DNA of 14,655 nt from Synergistaceae bacterium. Its GTDB lineage: Bacteria > Synergistota > Synergistia > Synergistales > Aminobacteriaceae. Where the stretch lies: assembly GCA_031289165.1 (NCBI GenBank), contig JAITPZ010000041.1:1-14655 (forward strand). Direction: 5' to 3'. Made by a program: the position numbers and the translations under genes. Every line of letters starts with the position of its first letter. The stretch's first letter is position 1. Shown piece by piece: positions 6,639 through 13,547 of this stretch. The notes under the pieces are model-generated. The model did not search any database. It was not told the origin of the DNA and saw only the letters and a list, made by a program, of their open reading frames with translations.

Positions 6639-7468
6639 ACCCGGAGCTTTGGGATTATTTCAGGAATCTGGGTTGCGAAACGCTGCCCGAAGTCGACGAG
6701 CGGGACGGAGAATTGTTTTTGCGTCATCTTTCTCTGTGCCGTCAATGTCCCGGCCTCGACGATTGCGGAGAGCGCGGCTGCGTTATGCAGGTATTCCTGA
6801 CGCCGGACAGGAAAGCCGCCCGCATCGCGATGGGGCTGTGCCCGCTGAAGAAAGCGCGGGACGCCCTGCGCAGGAGCGAAAAACTCTTTTCCAAAGCAGC
6901 GATTCCTCCCGCTCTGCGGGAATGCGGCCTTGAAAATTTCATCACGACAGGGCGGAACGAAAGTATCAGGCGCGCGAAAATCGAGGCGGAAAGAGCTGTC
7001 CGGACTCTCTGCTCCCTGGTTCTGGCGGGCGGTGTCGGTACGGGGAAAACACACCTCGCGGCGGCAATTGTTCGGGCGGCTTTGGCTCAGGGGCGCACAG
7101 CGCTCTTTATCTCCGCCATCGGGTATCTGGAACACCTGAAAAGCACGTTCGAGACAAAGAGGACAGGTCTGTATCCGGAAATGGTCGATCATGTGAAGCG
7201 CGTGAGCTGTCTTGCCATCGACGATCTCGGAGCGGAGAAACCATCCGAATGGGCGATAGAACGGCTGTACGATGTTATCAACACGCGCATCGAGTGGAAG
7301 CTGCAAACCATCGTAACCACAAATTTCCCTGGAGCCTCCGCCCTGGCGCAACGCCTGTCAGCCGATCCCTTCGGCGCAAGGCGCATCGTGTCGCGGCTTT
7401 GTTCTTTCGGCTGGCTGTCCATCGAAAGCGAGGATTATCGGATCCGGCTTCGACGGCAGAGCGATTGA
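6635..7468 (+). CDS. DnaC/DnaI-like AAA+ helicase loader
   Basis: Loads the replicative helicase at an origin, by family analogy. The 277-aa protein has an N-terminal cysteine cluster (C35, C38, C44, C49, with C69 further on), which could bind zinc as in the DnaI N-terminal domain. The AAA+ core follows: Walker A GGVGTGKTH (132-140), Walker B CLAIDDLG (192-199), sensor-1 TTNF (228-231) and an arginine-rich GARRIVSRL near the C-terminus. Length fits DnaC/DnaI (about 245-310 aa). IstB-type transposition ATPases share the core, but no istA-like partner is present and the initiator-like gene lies directly upstream. The ATG overlaps the previous stop (ATGA, 6635-6638) and has GAGGGAG upstream, so the two are made together. 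Confidence 0.88.
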   Translation: MNPELWDYFRNLGCETLPEVDERDGELFLRHLSLCRQCPGLDDCGERGCVMQVFLTPDRKAARIAMGLCPLKKARDALRRSEKLFSKAAIPPALRECGLENFITTGRNESIRRAKIEAERAVRTLCSLVLAGGVGTGKTHLAAAIVRAALAQGRTALFISAIGYLEHLKSTFETKRTGLYPEMVDHVKRVSCLAIDDLGAEKPSEWAIERLYDVINTRIEWKLQTIVTTNFPGASALAQRLSADPFGARRIVSRLCSFGWLSIESEDYRIRLRRQSD

Positions 7469-7550
7469 ATACAGTAAAACCCTGTGAACACTCGAAAATT
7501 TGTTTTGATCGGCAGAGTATTGACGCGGCAGGAAGAAAGCAGCCTTTAGG

Positions 7551-7581
7551 CCCCCCTTTATTTCAGGTTCCGAAAGGGGGG
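7551..7581. repeat. Perfect 9-bp inverted repeat between convergent genes
   Basis: CCCCCCTTT (7551-7559) and AAAGGGGGG (7573-7581) are separated by 13 nt. A competing smaller hairpin, GTTCC (7567-7571) with GGAAC (7580-7584), overlaps it. The repeat lies in the 197-bp gap between the helicase loader stop and the convergent second RHH-like gene. Neither side has a U-tract, so a standard bidirectional terminator is not well supported. Nothing else is recognisable in 7469-7665. Confidence 0.55.
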
Positions 7582-7665
7582 AACTGGCACAACCTGCGAA
7601 TAAGGACGGATTATTCGGCTATCCGGTGCTGAGAATGGATAAATGCGCGTTTAATATTGCGGGCT

Positions 7666-8052
7666 TTATTCCCAAATGTCGTTTTGCTCGATTATTCCCA
7701 TAAGGAGGAGTTCCATAAGGATTCGGGCCATCGTTCCGGGAAAGTAAAACCCTTCGTCGGCAAGAGCAGACAACTTCCGCATTTCGTCTCGGGTCATGCG
7801 AATATAGACCCGATAGGCTCTTGACTCGTGAAATCTGCTTTCAGGTTCTTCGGCGGCAGATTTCTTTCTGTATTTTTGCAGAAGGGCCGGTAACGACATT
7901 TTCCCCCTGAGAAGAGACTGAATCAGGCGTCGACCGATAACCGCCGCATCGAGATCCCATACAGCCGTCAATTTTTCCAGCGCGGCCTTCTCGCTCTTTG
8001 TCAAATGAACCGTAACAGCAACATCTCTTTTTTCCCTGCTTTTCCGTGTCAA
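7666..8052 (-). CDS. Tandem RHH-like DNA-binding protein, copy 2
   Basis: Paralogue of the gene at 4894-5283. By hand, 60 of 118 positions match in an ungapped alignment (about 51%), highest in GRRLIQ-LL, LLQKY, ARIL-EL and the shared C-terminus NDIW. The product is 128 aa, again with two RHH-like halves (TVHLTKSEKAALEKL... and YIRMTRDEMRKLSAL...). The linker between halves and the presumed DNA-contacting strand (VAVTVHL versus VTIAAHL) differ most, so the copies may recognise different sites. The TTG at 8052 is chosen because GGGAGGG ends about 6 nt upstream, as in copy 1; starting further upstream would add 47 residues without similarity to copy 1. It points back toward the replication module and converges with the helicase loader gene. 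Function unknown. Confidence 0.75.
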   Translation of the reverse strand: MTRKSREKRDVAVTVHLTKSEKAALEKLTAVWDLDAAVIGRRLIQSLLRGKMSLPALLQKYRKKSAAEEPESRFHESRAYRVYIRMTRDEMRKLSALADEGFYFPGTMARILMELLLMGIIEQNDIWE

Positions 8053-8326
8053 AATATTCCCTCCCGTATTCGGTCCCAATTCACAGGTTGTTTTCTCAGG
8101 CGATCTGCAATTGAAACTGTCGAAAAAAGAGGCATTGAACACAGTGGAACGATTTTGGTCTTTTGAAACATCAAAGGACGAGCAGGATCTCAATGCAGCA
8201 CTACAAAGATCTCAGAAATGGCTATCGGGCTTTGTACTGAAAGTAAACGCAGATTCCTGGATACGGAATAGAACAAAACGAAGGGCCGGAAAAGTTTATG
8301 CCTGCCTGCCTGCGGGCATCATACTT
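8053..8326. other. Intergenic stretch with no assignable gene
   Basis: The right part of copy 2's upstream region. I see no convincing promoter hexamers, no GCGCT motifs like those before copy 1, and no inverted repeats of note. A rightward open frame crosses it (about 8050-8300, through LNTVERFWSFET), but it lacks a credible start and SD and matches no family I know. It could be decayed transposon or gene debris at the edge of the module. Confidence 0.4.
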
Positions 8327-8614
8327 TTAAAGGTCGCGCCTGGCCTTTTGAGCGTGGTTGTCGTTGTTCGCCCTGCTCTCCTCCCATTACGCCCGCGCCC
8401 AGCCCGCGATCTTCGAGACGCGCCGATCCGCGGCGGCAAAATACTCCTCGAAGTTGAACGTCAGAGCGACTTTTTCTGCGGGGTGTTCCAGAGTTATTTC
8501 CCGATCGAGAATATCTTTCAAAACGATGGCTCCGAAAGAAGCGCGAGCTCCGTACAGTGTAAATAGCGTCATAACGATCAGTCAGACTCGGAAATTTTTG
8601 TTAAAATGAATCAT
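8327..8614 (-). pseudogene. Remnant of a metal/siderophore-type ABC substrate-binding protein
   Basis: Reading leftward from ATG 8614 (SD GAAGGGAG upstream) gives a signal-peptide-like start MIHFNKNFRV, then an in-frame TGA (8582-8584). The frame continues LIVMTLFTLYGARASFG and into a binding-protein N-terminus: LKDILDREITLEHPAEKVAL, then FEEYFAA and KIAGWARA. A TAA (8387-8389) falls where the family usually has Tyr before Trp. The frame resumes WEESR, then ends at a TAA (8327-8329) with similarity lost. The pattern (a D-x-x-x-R-x-V/I-T-L motif, then a P-A-E-K-V strand) is typical of periplasmic iron/cobalamin-type binding proteins, of which only the first ~100 residues remain. Recoding of TGA is unlikely, because TGA ends normal genes in this window. 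Confidence 0.6.
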
Positions 8615-8639
8615 ATTCACTACTCCCTTCAAAATTGAA

Positions 8640-8956
8640 AATCGGACACGGTTTTGTTATTTACAACGGCAGCGTCATTACAAAGAATAGTAGCACGATA
8701 TAATATTTTTATGCTACACATCAAACTTCGCCGTTGCATTTTCGAATATAAATCGTGCTATTACTTATTTTCACTTCAAAACTTACTTGAAAATACCAAA
8801 TTTGATCCAAATGCGAAGTTTGAGCTACACTATAAATATTCAGAAATAACTCATGTACATGTCTGGCGTTTCAATCGCACCCGACAGGAGTAAGGCTGAA
8901 CATCGGGCGGGCAGGTATTGTGTTACTGAATTTTCAAATAATTAAAAGCAAGGGCC
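8640..8956. repeat. AT-rich gap with several interlocking inverted repeats
   Basis: No credible gene. TAGCACGAT (8691-8699) pairs with ATCGTGCTA (8752-8760), and GTAGCA (8690-8695) with TGCTAC (8712-8717). ATTTTCA (8767-8773) pairs with TGAAAAT (8788-8794). TCAAACTTCGC (8721-8731) pairs with GCGAAGTTTGA (8813-8823). GCATTT (8736-8741) also pairs with AAATGC (8809-8814), giving 15-bp arms with a 6-nt insertion in one. GCTACAC occurs directly at 8713 and 8824. The block lies between two diverging pseudogenes, so it may once have been their shared control region or a small inserted palindromic element. Confidence 0.5.
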
Positions 8957-9366
8957 ATGAAAAACAGAAGGAGACCTCTGGCGCCACGCGTGAGGATGTA
9001 TGTCGTTCTCGCTCTGGTTCTGCTGCTTTGCGCAGGATGTGTTTTTGTACCATATATGATACCGAATGACCCGAATCGCGCCAGTATCGCGCTGGCCAAA
9101 TAACCGCCCGGCGCCAGATTTCCTTTTGGATCCGACTGGCTCGGGCGGTGCGTTTATTCGCGAATACTGGCGGGAGCTTCCGCGTCGGTTTTTTCTTCAA
9201 TTGCGGTCGTTGCCGCTACGCTGGGAACAGGCACCCTTATCGGCGCCGTCTGCGGGTATTCAGGGGGTGTTGTCGATACGGTGCTGATGCGTTTTGTGGA
9301 TATATTCCTCGCCTTCCTCGGCATGGTTCTGGCTCTCGCCATGGCGGGCATTCTGGGGCCGGGGTT
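8957..9366 (+). pseudogene. Truncated DppC/NikC-type ABC permease remnant with a nonsense codon
   Basis: ATG 8957 opens MKNRRRPLAPRVR and a hydrophobic first helix (VVLALVLLLCAGCVFVPYM), then PNDPNRASIALAK and an in-frame TAA (9101-9103) at codon 49. The same frame continues with family hallmarks: PPGARFPFGSDWLGR, then YSRILAGASASV, GAVCGYSGGVVDTVLMR, FVDIFLAFLGMVLALAMAG and ILGPG. These are the N-terminal half of a DppC/NikC-type permease. It is cut off at about 9363-9370, just where the tail-to-tail methyltransferase gene ends, so the EAA-loop half is missing. It is clearly different from the intact permease at 11734-12594, so it is not a recent duplicate. Two lesions (stop plus truncation) make function very unlikely. 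Confidence 0.8.
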
Positions 9367-9369
9367 CCG

Positions 9370-10140
9370 TTATCGTTCGCCCATCACCATAAACATGGGG
9401 GCGTACAGATACCTGAACTGCTCTTCCGGCGTCCAGACTTCTTCGCCGACTCGGAGGTCGAAATGAAATCGCCTGAGATCCAGCTTCAATAAGATATCGA
9501 AATCCCACTGGGGTCGCTGAAACTTCCCGAGGGGCGTGGAAGAACGCAGGTCCCCTGCCGTTTTTGGATCGGCGGTCTGCTGGATAAAATCTTCCAGATG
9601 CTCGCCGGTTCGGGCGAAATACTTTTTGTCGTGTTCTTCAAAGCGCCGGCGCGCCTCCTCATCGTGATAGTGACGCTGCCAGTTCGCGTCGAAGATCAAA
9701 ATCCTTCCGCCGGGGCGCAATACTCTTGCCCACTCTCCATAAGCCCTTTCCGGATCGCTGAGCGTCCATGCCACGTTCCTGCTGACCACCAAGTCAAATT
9801 TCCCGTCGGGGAAGTCCAGACTATGGCTGTCCATTATCCGTATATCGGCCTGCTTCTCGGCTTTCGCGACGTTCCTTTCGGCTATCCTGACCATCTCTTT
9901 CGTGCAGTCGATGGCCGAGACCTCCACGTCGGCCGATGCGAGAATGATCGGAAAAAATCCCGGCCCCGTTCCTATATCCAGGACTTTCAGCCTATCGTTC
10001 TTTTTCTCAGGGGCATTGGAGAGAATTAAAGATCGCCATGCGTCTCTTTTGGGCCCGTTCAAATCCCTCTCGACGAATCCGTCGTATCGTTCCGCGGATT
10101 CCGTCCAGTTCCGTTCCACAAGATCCTGCAATTTCGACAT
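9370..10140 (-). CDS. Class I SAM-dependent methyltransferase, last gene of the ABC importer operon
   Basis: A 256-aa methyltransferase of unknown substrate. Motif I VLDIGTGPGFF (53-63) binds S-adenosylmethionine, the acidic residue of motif II is in VEVSAIDCT (72-80), and later motifs include FDLVVSRNVAWTL (115-127) and LRPGGRILIFDANW (141-154). From memory, a similar RNV-W-L...FDANW pattern occurs in methyltransferases beside nickel/peptide-type importers, but I could not check this. ATG 10140 is preceded by AAAGGA about 9 nt upstream; the frame open further upstream overlaps the ATPase gene and lacks an SD. It starts 23 nt after the second ATPase gene and is probably co-transcribed. It could modify a metallophore, the transported ligand or an unrelated small molecule. 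Confidence 0.88.
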   Translation of the reverse strand: MSKLQDLVERNWTESAERYDGFVERDLNGPKRDAWRSLILSNAPEKKNDRLKVLDIGTGPGFFPIILASADVEVSAIDCTKEMVRIAERNVAKAEKQADIRIMDSHSLDFPDGKFDLVVSRNVAWTLSDPERAYGEWARVLRPGGRILIFDANWQRHYHDEEARRRFEEHDKKYFARTGEHLEDFIQQTADPKTAGDLRSSTPLGKFQRPQWDFDILLKLDLRRFHFDLRVGEEVWTPEEQFRYLYAPMFMVMGER

Positions 10141-10163
10141 TTCGATCATTCCTTTATTTTTAG

Positions 10164-10847
10164 TCAGGATTCTTCTCGCAGGTTCAGAATTCTCGAACAC
10201 AGTATTTTCAGCAGGGGGAGATCATGACTTATCCACAGGACGCATATTCCCCGCTTCTCGGCAAGCCGCTGAATCAGGCGCCCCGTTCGAGCCTGGATCG
10301 AAATATCCAGCCTCGAGGTTGGCTCATCGGCCAGAATGAACAAAGGATCGGCCAGCAGGACGCGCGCCAGAGAAAAACGCTGCAGTTCGCCTCCCGACAG
10401 TTGCGAGGGGAGTCGCTCCGAAAGATCCATGTCAAGTCCCACCGAGCGCGTCTCTTCGGCAATTTTTTCCTGCGCCTGTTCCACACTCAGTCCGAAACGA
10501 AAAAACAACAAATCGCGCAGCGCTTCCCCGATCGTCTGACGAGGCGGGAAGGAGTCCAGTGGATCCTGATAGATTTTTTGGTACCGGGGGCGCAACTCCT
10601 TAAACCGCCCCCGCGGCATAGCGACGATGTTTTCGTTTTCCCACCGGACGACGCCCGCGTCCGGCCTCGCCAATCCCAGGAGAATGTTGCCCAAAGTCGT
10701 TTTCCCTGCGCCGGACGGCCCCGAAAGCCCCGCGATCTCTCCCGGGAAGAGCGAAAGCGTCATCCCTTCGAACAGTCTTTTCCTCACGTTTCCGGGCAGG
10801 CGGAAAGTTTTGGAAACTCCCTCAGCCGAAAGACAGGGTATTGTCAC
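10164..10847 (-). CDS. ABC importer ATPase 2 (DppF/NikE type)
   Basis: Second nucleotide-binding subunit of the nickel/peptide-type importer. Motifs: Walker A GPSGAGKTT, Q-loop YQDP, signature LSGGELQR, Walker B LFILADEPTSRLD and H-loop ISHDLP. The start is taken as GTG 10847, which overlaps the preceding stop as TAGTG and has GGAAGGAAG about 11 nt upstream, giving 227 aa. An upstream TTG (10913) would add 22 residues but lies inside the other ATPase gene without an SD. The protein ends soon after the H-loop region and lacks the C-terminal extension typical of OppF/DppF, so it resembles the shorter NikE-like forms. It pairs with the ATPase immediately upstream and is followed by the methyltransferase. 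Confidence 0.93.
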   Translation of the reverse strand: MTIPCLSAEGVSKTFRLPGNVRKRLFEGMTLSLFPGEIAGLSGPSGAGKTTLGNILLGLARPDAGVVRWENENIVAMPRGRFKELRPRYQKIYQDPLDSFPPRQTIGEALRDLLFFRFGLSVEQAQEKIAEETRSVGLDMDLSERLPSQLSGGELQRFSLARVLLADPLFILADEPTSRLDISIQARTGRLIQRLAEKRGICVLWISHDLPLLKILCSRILNLREES

Positions 10848-11737
10848 TATCGTCTCGCTTCCTTCCAATTTTCCCCCTGCCAATCGCTTTTCCGCGAATT
10901 CTCTTTGCCCCAAGCCGTGTCCAACGAATTCAGGACGAATTCCGGAATGGGGTTCAGCCCGTTTTCGGGCAACGCCCTGAGGAAACTGCGCGTGTACGTG
11001 TGGCGAGGGCTGCTCAGAACTTCCCGTGAAGGGCCTACCTCCACGATGAGGCCGGCGTACATCATGGCCAACATTCCTCCAAGCCTGCGGGGAATTTCCA
11101 GGTCGTGGGTGATGCAGAACATGGTGCGTCCTTCCTCCGCCAATTTTGACAAAAGGAAGATGACCTCATCCCTTTTCGCGCTTTCCATACCTTTGGTGGG
11201 TTCGTCAACGATGATCAGCTCCGCCGGGGAAGAAAGCGCCATAGCCAGCAGAGCCCGTTGATTCATTCCTCCGGAAAGCCGGAGAGGATATTCTTTGCCT
11301 GCTGTGACCGAGTCCAGGCCCAGAGTCTCCAGCATTCTCCGAACCTGACTCAAGCCCTCTTTCCGCGGTTTGCCCATGACGCGCGTGTGGATTTCGAGAA
11401 TCTGTTCGCGGATCCTCATCGAGGGATCCAGCGAAGAAGAAGGCTCCTGAGGCATATAGAAAATTTTTCTCCCCCAGAGCTCCCTGATCTGCTTTCGAGG
11501 AAGCTCTGAGATGGCGTCGCCGGCCAAAAAAATGGATCCCTCCGCCTCCAGTTCATCGGGCAGGGATCCGACGATCGCCTGAGCCAGAAGCGACTTGCCG
11601 CAACCGCTCTCCCCCGCCAGGCAGAAGGGCGCGGCGGCGGGGACGGACAGATTGACGTCTCGAACGATATAACGGGAAGCAATTCCGGAGAAAATGGCGA
11701 AATTCTCTAAAGCGAGGAGAGAACCGCTCGAATTCAA
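10847..11737 (-). CDS. ABC importer ATPase 1 (DppD/NikD type)
   Basis: First ATPase of the importer, 296 aa. Motifs: Walker A GESGCGKS, Q-loop YMPQEP, signature LSGGMNQR, Walker B ELIIVDEP and H-loop ITHDLE. The C-terminal part (LSSPRHTYTRSFLRALPENG) is the oligopeptide/dipeptide-type extension with the usual H-x-Y-T motif. The D-loop is unusual, DEPTKGMES instead of the common DEPT-x-x-LD. TTG 11737 is the start: GGAGGG ends about 7 nt upstream, and the codon overlaps the permease stop as TTGA (4 bp). The next ATPase overlaps its stop by one base. Together with the two permeases it forms the membrane transport complex. Confidence 0.94.
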   Translation of the reverse strand: MNSSGSLLALENFAIFSGIASRYIVRDVNLSVPAAAPFCLAGESGCGKSLLAQAIVGSLPDELEAEGSIFLAGDAISELPRKQIRELWGRKIFYMPQEPSSSLDPSMRIREQILEIHTRVMGKPRKEGLSQVRRMLETLGLDSVTAGKEYPLRLSGGMNQRALLAMALSSPAELIIVDEPTKGMESAKRDEVIFLLSKLAEEGRTMFCITHDLEIPRRLGGMLAMMYAGLIVEVGPSREVLSSPRHTYTRSFLRALPENGLNPIPEFVLNSLDTAWGKENSRKSDWQGENWKEARR

Positions 11738-12594
11738 AAATATCCCTCCTTAAAAGTATTCCTTTTCGTTTTCCCTGCGTCGCCGGAGCCCGAAAACAGG
11801 ATGAGGGCGAATACGAAAAGAGAGGTCAGAACGGCTGGAGGAAAAACGACGAAGGGATGTCGCCTGACGTAGGGCAGACTTTCCGAGATCATGGCGCCCA
11901 GTTCGGGGATGGGCGGAGTCAGGCCGATTCCCACGAAATTCAGGGAGGAAATTTGCAATATCGTCTTCGCCATGCCGAAAGACGCTGTGGTCGTGATCTG
12001 CGGCAAAATTTCCGGTAAAACGTATTTTCGTATCAAAAAGGACGAGGGATAACCGGACAGAATACCGGCTTCCACATAGGAACGGCCGATAATCACCCGC
12101 GTCAGAGCGCGGCCCATTCGGCAATACTCCGCCCAGCCGGTCAATGCCAGAGAAAGGACGACAGGCCACGCGCCCAGCTTGAAGAGCCCGCCGACGAAAA
12201 GCGCAAAAAGAAGTCCAGGAAAGGCCATCGTGAAATCTGTCGCGGTCAGGATCGCCGTTTCGACCCGATTTCCCGCCCAAGCCGCCCACATTCCCAGAAA
12301 AGTCCCGATGGACGCCGTGCCGCAGATACAGGCGGAGGCGTACATCAGGGAGTTCAGAGCGCCCCTGGTGACTCTGGCGGCGACATCTCTGCCCAAGTGG
12401 TCCGTTCCCAGAACATATTTTCCACCGGGAAGGGAAAACGTGTTCGCGAGGTCCTGAGCGCCGGGATCCGTTCCGCGAAGAAGGACGAACAGGAGAAACG
12501 CCGCCGTTCCGCCATAAATGAAGAGCCCCAACGCATGGGGCTTGGAGATCGAAAACCTGAGAAACGGAGATCCGTGCGGCAGGGGCGTATTCAT
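11734..12594 (-). CDS. ABC importer permease 2 (DppC/NikC type)
   Basis: Inner-membrane permease, 286 aa from ATG 12594. A first transmembrane segment (LFIYGGTAAFLLFVLL) is followed by the family motif KYVLGTDHLGRDV and further hydrophobic segments. The EAA cytoplasmic loop lies around YVEAGILSGYPSSFLIRKYV with LPEILP. The tail ends with the typical NFVGIGLTPPIPELGAMI and a last membrane helix. The ATG overlaps the preceding permease stop (ATGA); its end overlaps the next start (TTGA). A longer open frame upstream (to 12873) adds 93 residues of non-family sequence inside the other permease gene and is rejected. A diverged, broken relative of this gene lies at 8957-9366. Confidence 0.94.
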   Translation of the reverse strand: MNTPLPHGSPFLRFSISKPHALGLFIYGGTAAFLLFVLLRGTDPGAQDLANTFSLPGGKYVLGTDHLGRDVAARVTRGALNSLMYASACICGTASIGTFLGMWAAWAGNRVETAILTATDFTMAFPGLLFALFVGGLFKLGAWPVVLSLALTGWAEYCRMGRALTRVIIGRSYVEAGILSGYPSSFLIRKYVLPEILPQITTTASFGMAKTILQISSLNFVGIGLTPPIPELGAMISESLPYVRRHPFVVFPPAVLTSLFVFALILFSGSGDAGKTKRNTFKEGYF

Positions 12595-13547
12595 CCCAGC
12601 CGCTCCAGTCTGACCGTAGGCCTCAAATAAAGACACAACAGGTCCACCGCGGTATTGACCGTCACATAGATCAGTCCCATGGCGATCCCCGCCGCCTGCA
12701 GCACCGGAATGTCCCTTGTCGTGACCGAACGCAGAAAAAGCGACCCCACCCCCGGCCAGTTGAAAAGACTTTCGACCGCCATCGCGCCTCCGAAAAGGGA
12801 CGCTGTCTGCATCCCGACGTAAGTCACCACGGGAACGGACGCGTTGCGAAAACCATGAAGCAGCAAAACGCAAAACTCGTTCAAACCCTTGTGCCGGGCG
12901 AATGCGCAGTAAGGCGACTCAATGGTCTCCGACAGCGATACCGCGATGATTCTGCTGGAGGGCGCGAACAAAGTAAGGGCGATCGTCGTGGCCGGCAAAA
13001 CGATGTGCGCGGGAGAGGCAAATCCGGCAACAGGCAGATACCTAAGTTTCAGCGCGAATACGACCACGAGAACGATGCCCCACACAAACGCCGGAACAGA
13101 AATAATCAGACTGGAACATATCGCCATGACAAAATTGAACTTTCCCCCCGGAAAAAGTCCGCACACGATCCCCACCGGCAGGGCGACACACAGGGAAATT
13201 GCCAGCGCGGCCACGCCCAGAATCGCCGAAAACCTGAGCGCGCCTCCCACCGTTGGAAGAACGGGACGCCCATCGACCAGCGAAATTCCAAAATCCAGAC
13301 TGGCGACCCTCGCCACCCAGTTCAGATACTGAAGCCGGAGGGACAGGGAAAGCCCTTCCTCTTCGCGAACGCGATCGGCCATTTCGGTGATGCGAATGTC
13401 CGACTCTCCGTACCGCGCCATAGCGATCTCGAGCGCGACATCTCCCGGCATGAAATGCACCACGACAAAACAAAGACTGGCGACGCTCCCGGCAACGCAC
13501 AATCCCCTCAAAAGCGACCTGCCAAAAATCCAAACTATTTTTTCCAA
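12591..13547 (-). CDS. ABC importer permease 1 (DppB/NikB type)
   Basis: Inner-membrane permease, 318 aa. An N-terminal membrane helix (SLLRGLCVAGSVASLCFVVV) precedes the family motif HFMPGDV. A periplasmic loop ends LDFGISLVDGRPV, followed by several membrane segments. The EAA loop is YCAFARHKGLNEFCVLLLHG with FRNASVPVV, and the conserved AVESLFNWPGVGSLF follows. The start is TTG 13547, 8 nt after the binding-protein stop; the SD is modest (AGGTTGAG). The 12 nt covering the start are a copy of the 12 nt ending the binding-protein gene. It pairs with the downstream permease (4-bp overlap) as the transmembrane channel. Confidence 0.93.
   Translation of the reverse strand: MEKIVWIFGRSLLRGLCVAGSVASLCFVVVHFMPGDVALEIAMARYGESDIRITEMADRVREEEGLSLSLRLQYLNWVARVASLDFGISLVDGRPVLPTVGGALRFSAILGVAALAISLCVALPVGIVCGLFPGGKFNFVMAICSSLIISVPAFVWGIVLVVVFALKLRYLPVAGFASPAHIVLPATTIALTLFAPSSRIIAVSLSETIESPYCAFARHKGLNEFCVLLLHGFRNASVPVVTYVGMQTASLFGGAMAVESLFNWPGVGSLFLRSVTTRDIPVLQAAGIAMGLIYVTVNTAVDLLCLYLRPTVRLERLG

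Noticed and set aside
8111..8566. A plus-strand open frame upstream of RHH copy 2
   Set aside because: Its start (TTG) has no SD, it runs antisense into the binding-protein remnant, and its sequence matches no family I know. The 8111-8300 part might be old mobile-element debris.
8582..8584. TGA in the binding-protein remnant as recoded tryptophan or selenocysteine
   Set aside because: TGA is the normal stop of several intact genes here (for example trbC and permease 1), and a second stop (TAA) follows in the same frame.
8654..8893. A 79-codon plus-strand open frame in the AT-rich gap
   Set aside because: It coincides with the palindrome cluster, is rich in AT-driven residues, and lacks an SD.
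8868..8956. Possible riboswitch-like leader before the permease remnant
   Set aside because: The GC-rich patch around 8880-8912 suggested one, but I could not match any metal or cobalamin riboswitch consensus and only a 5-bp stem was found.
10224..11261. A 345-codon plus-strand open frame across both ATPase genes
   Set aside because: Antisense shadow of two ABC ATPases with complete motifs; no SD or family pattern of its own.
12595..12873. A 93-residue N-terminal extension of importer permease 2
   Set aside because: It overlaps the upstream permease in another frame and has no family similarity; the ATGA overlap at 12594 gives the expected start.
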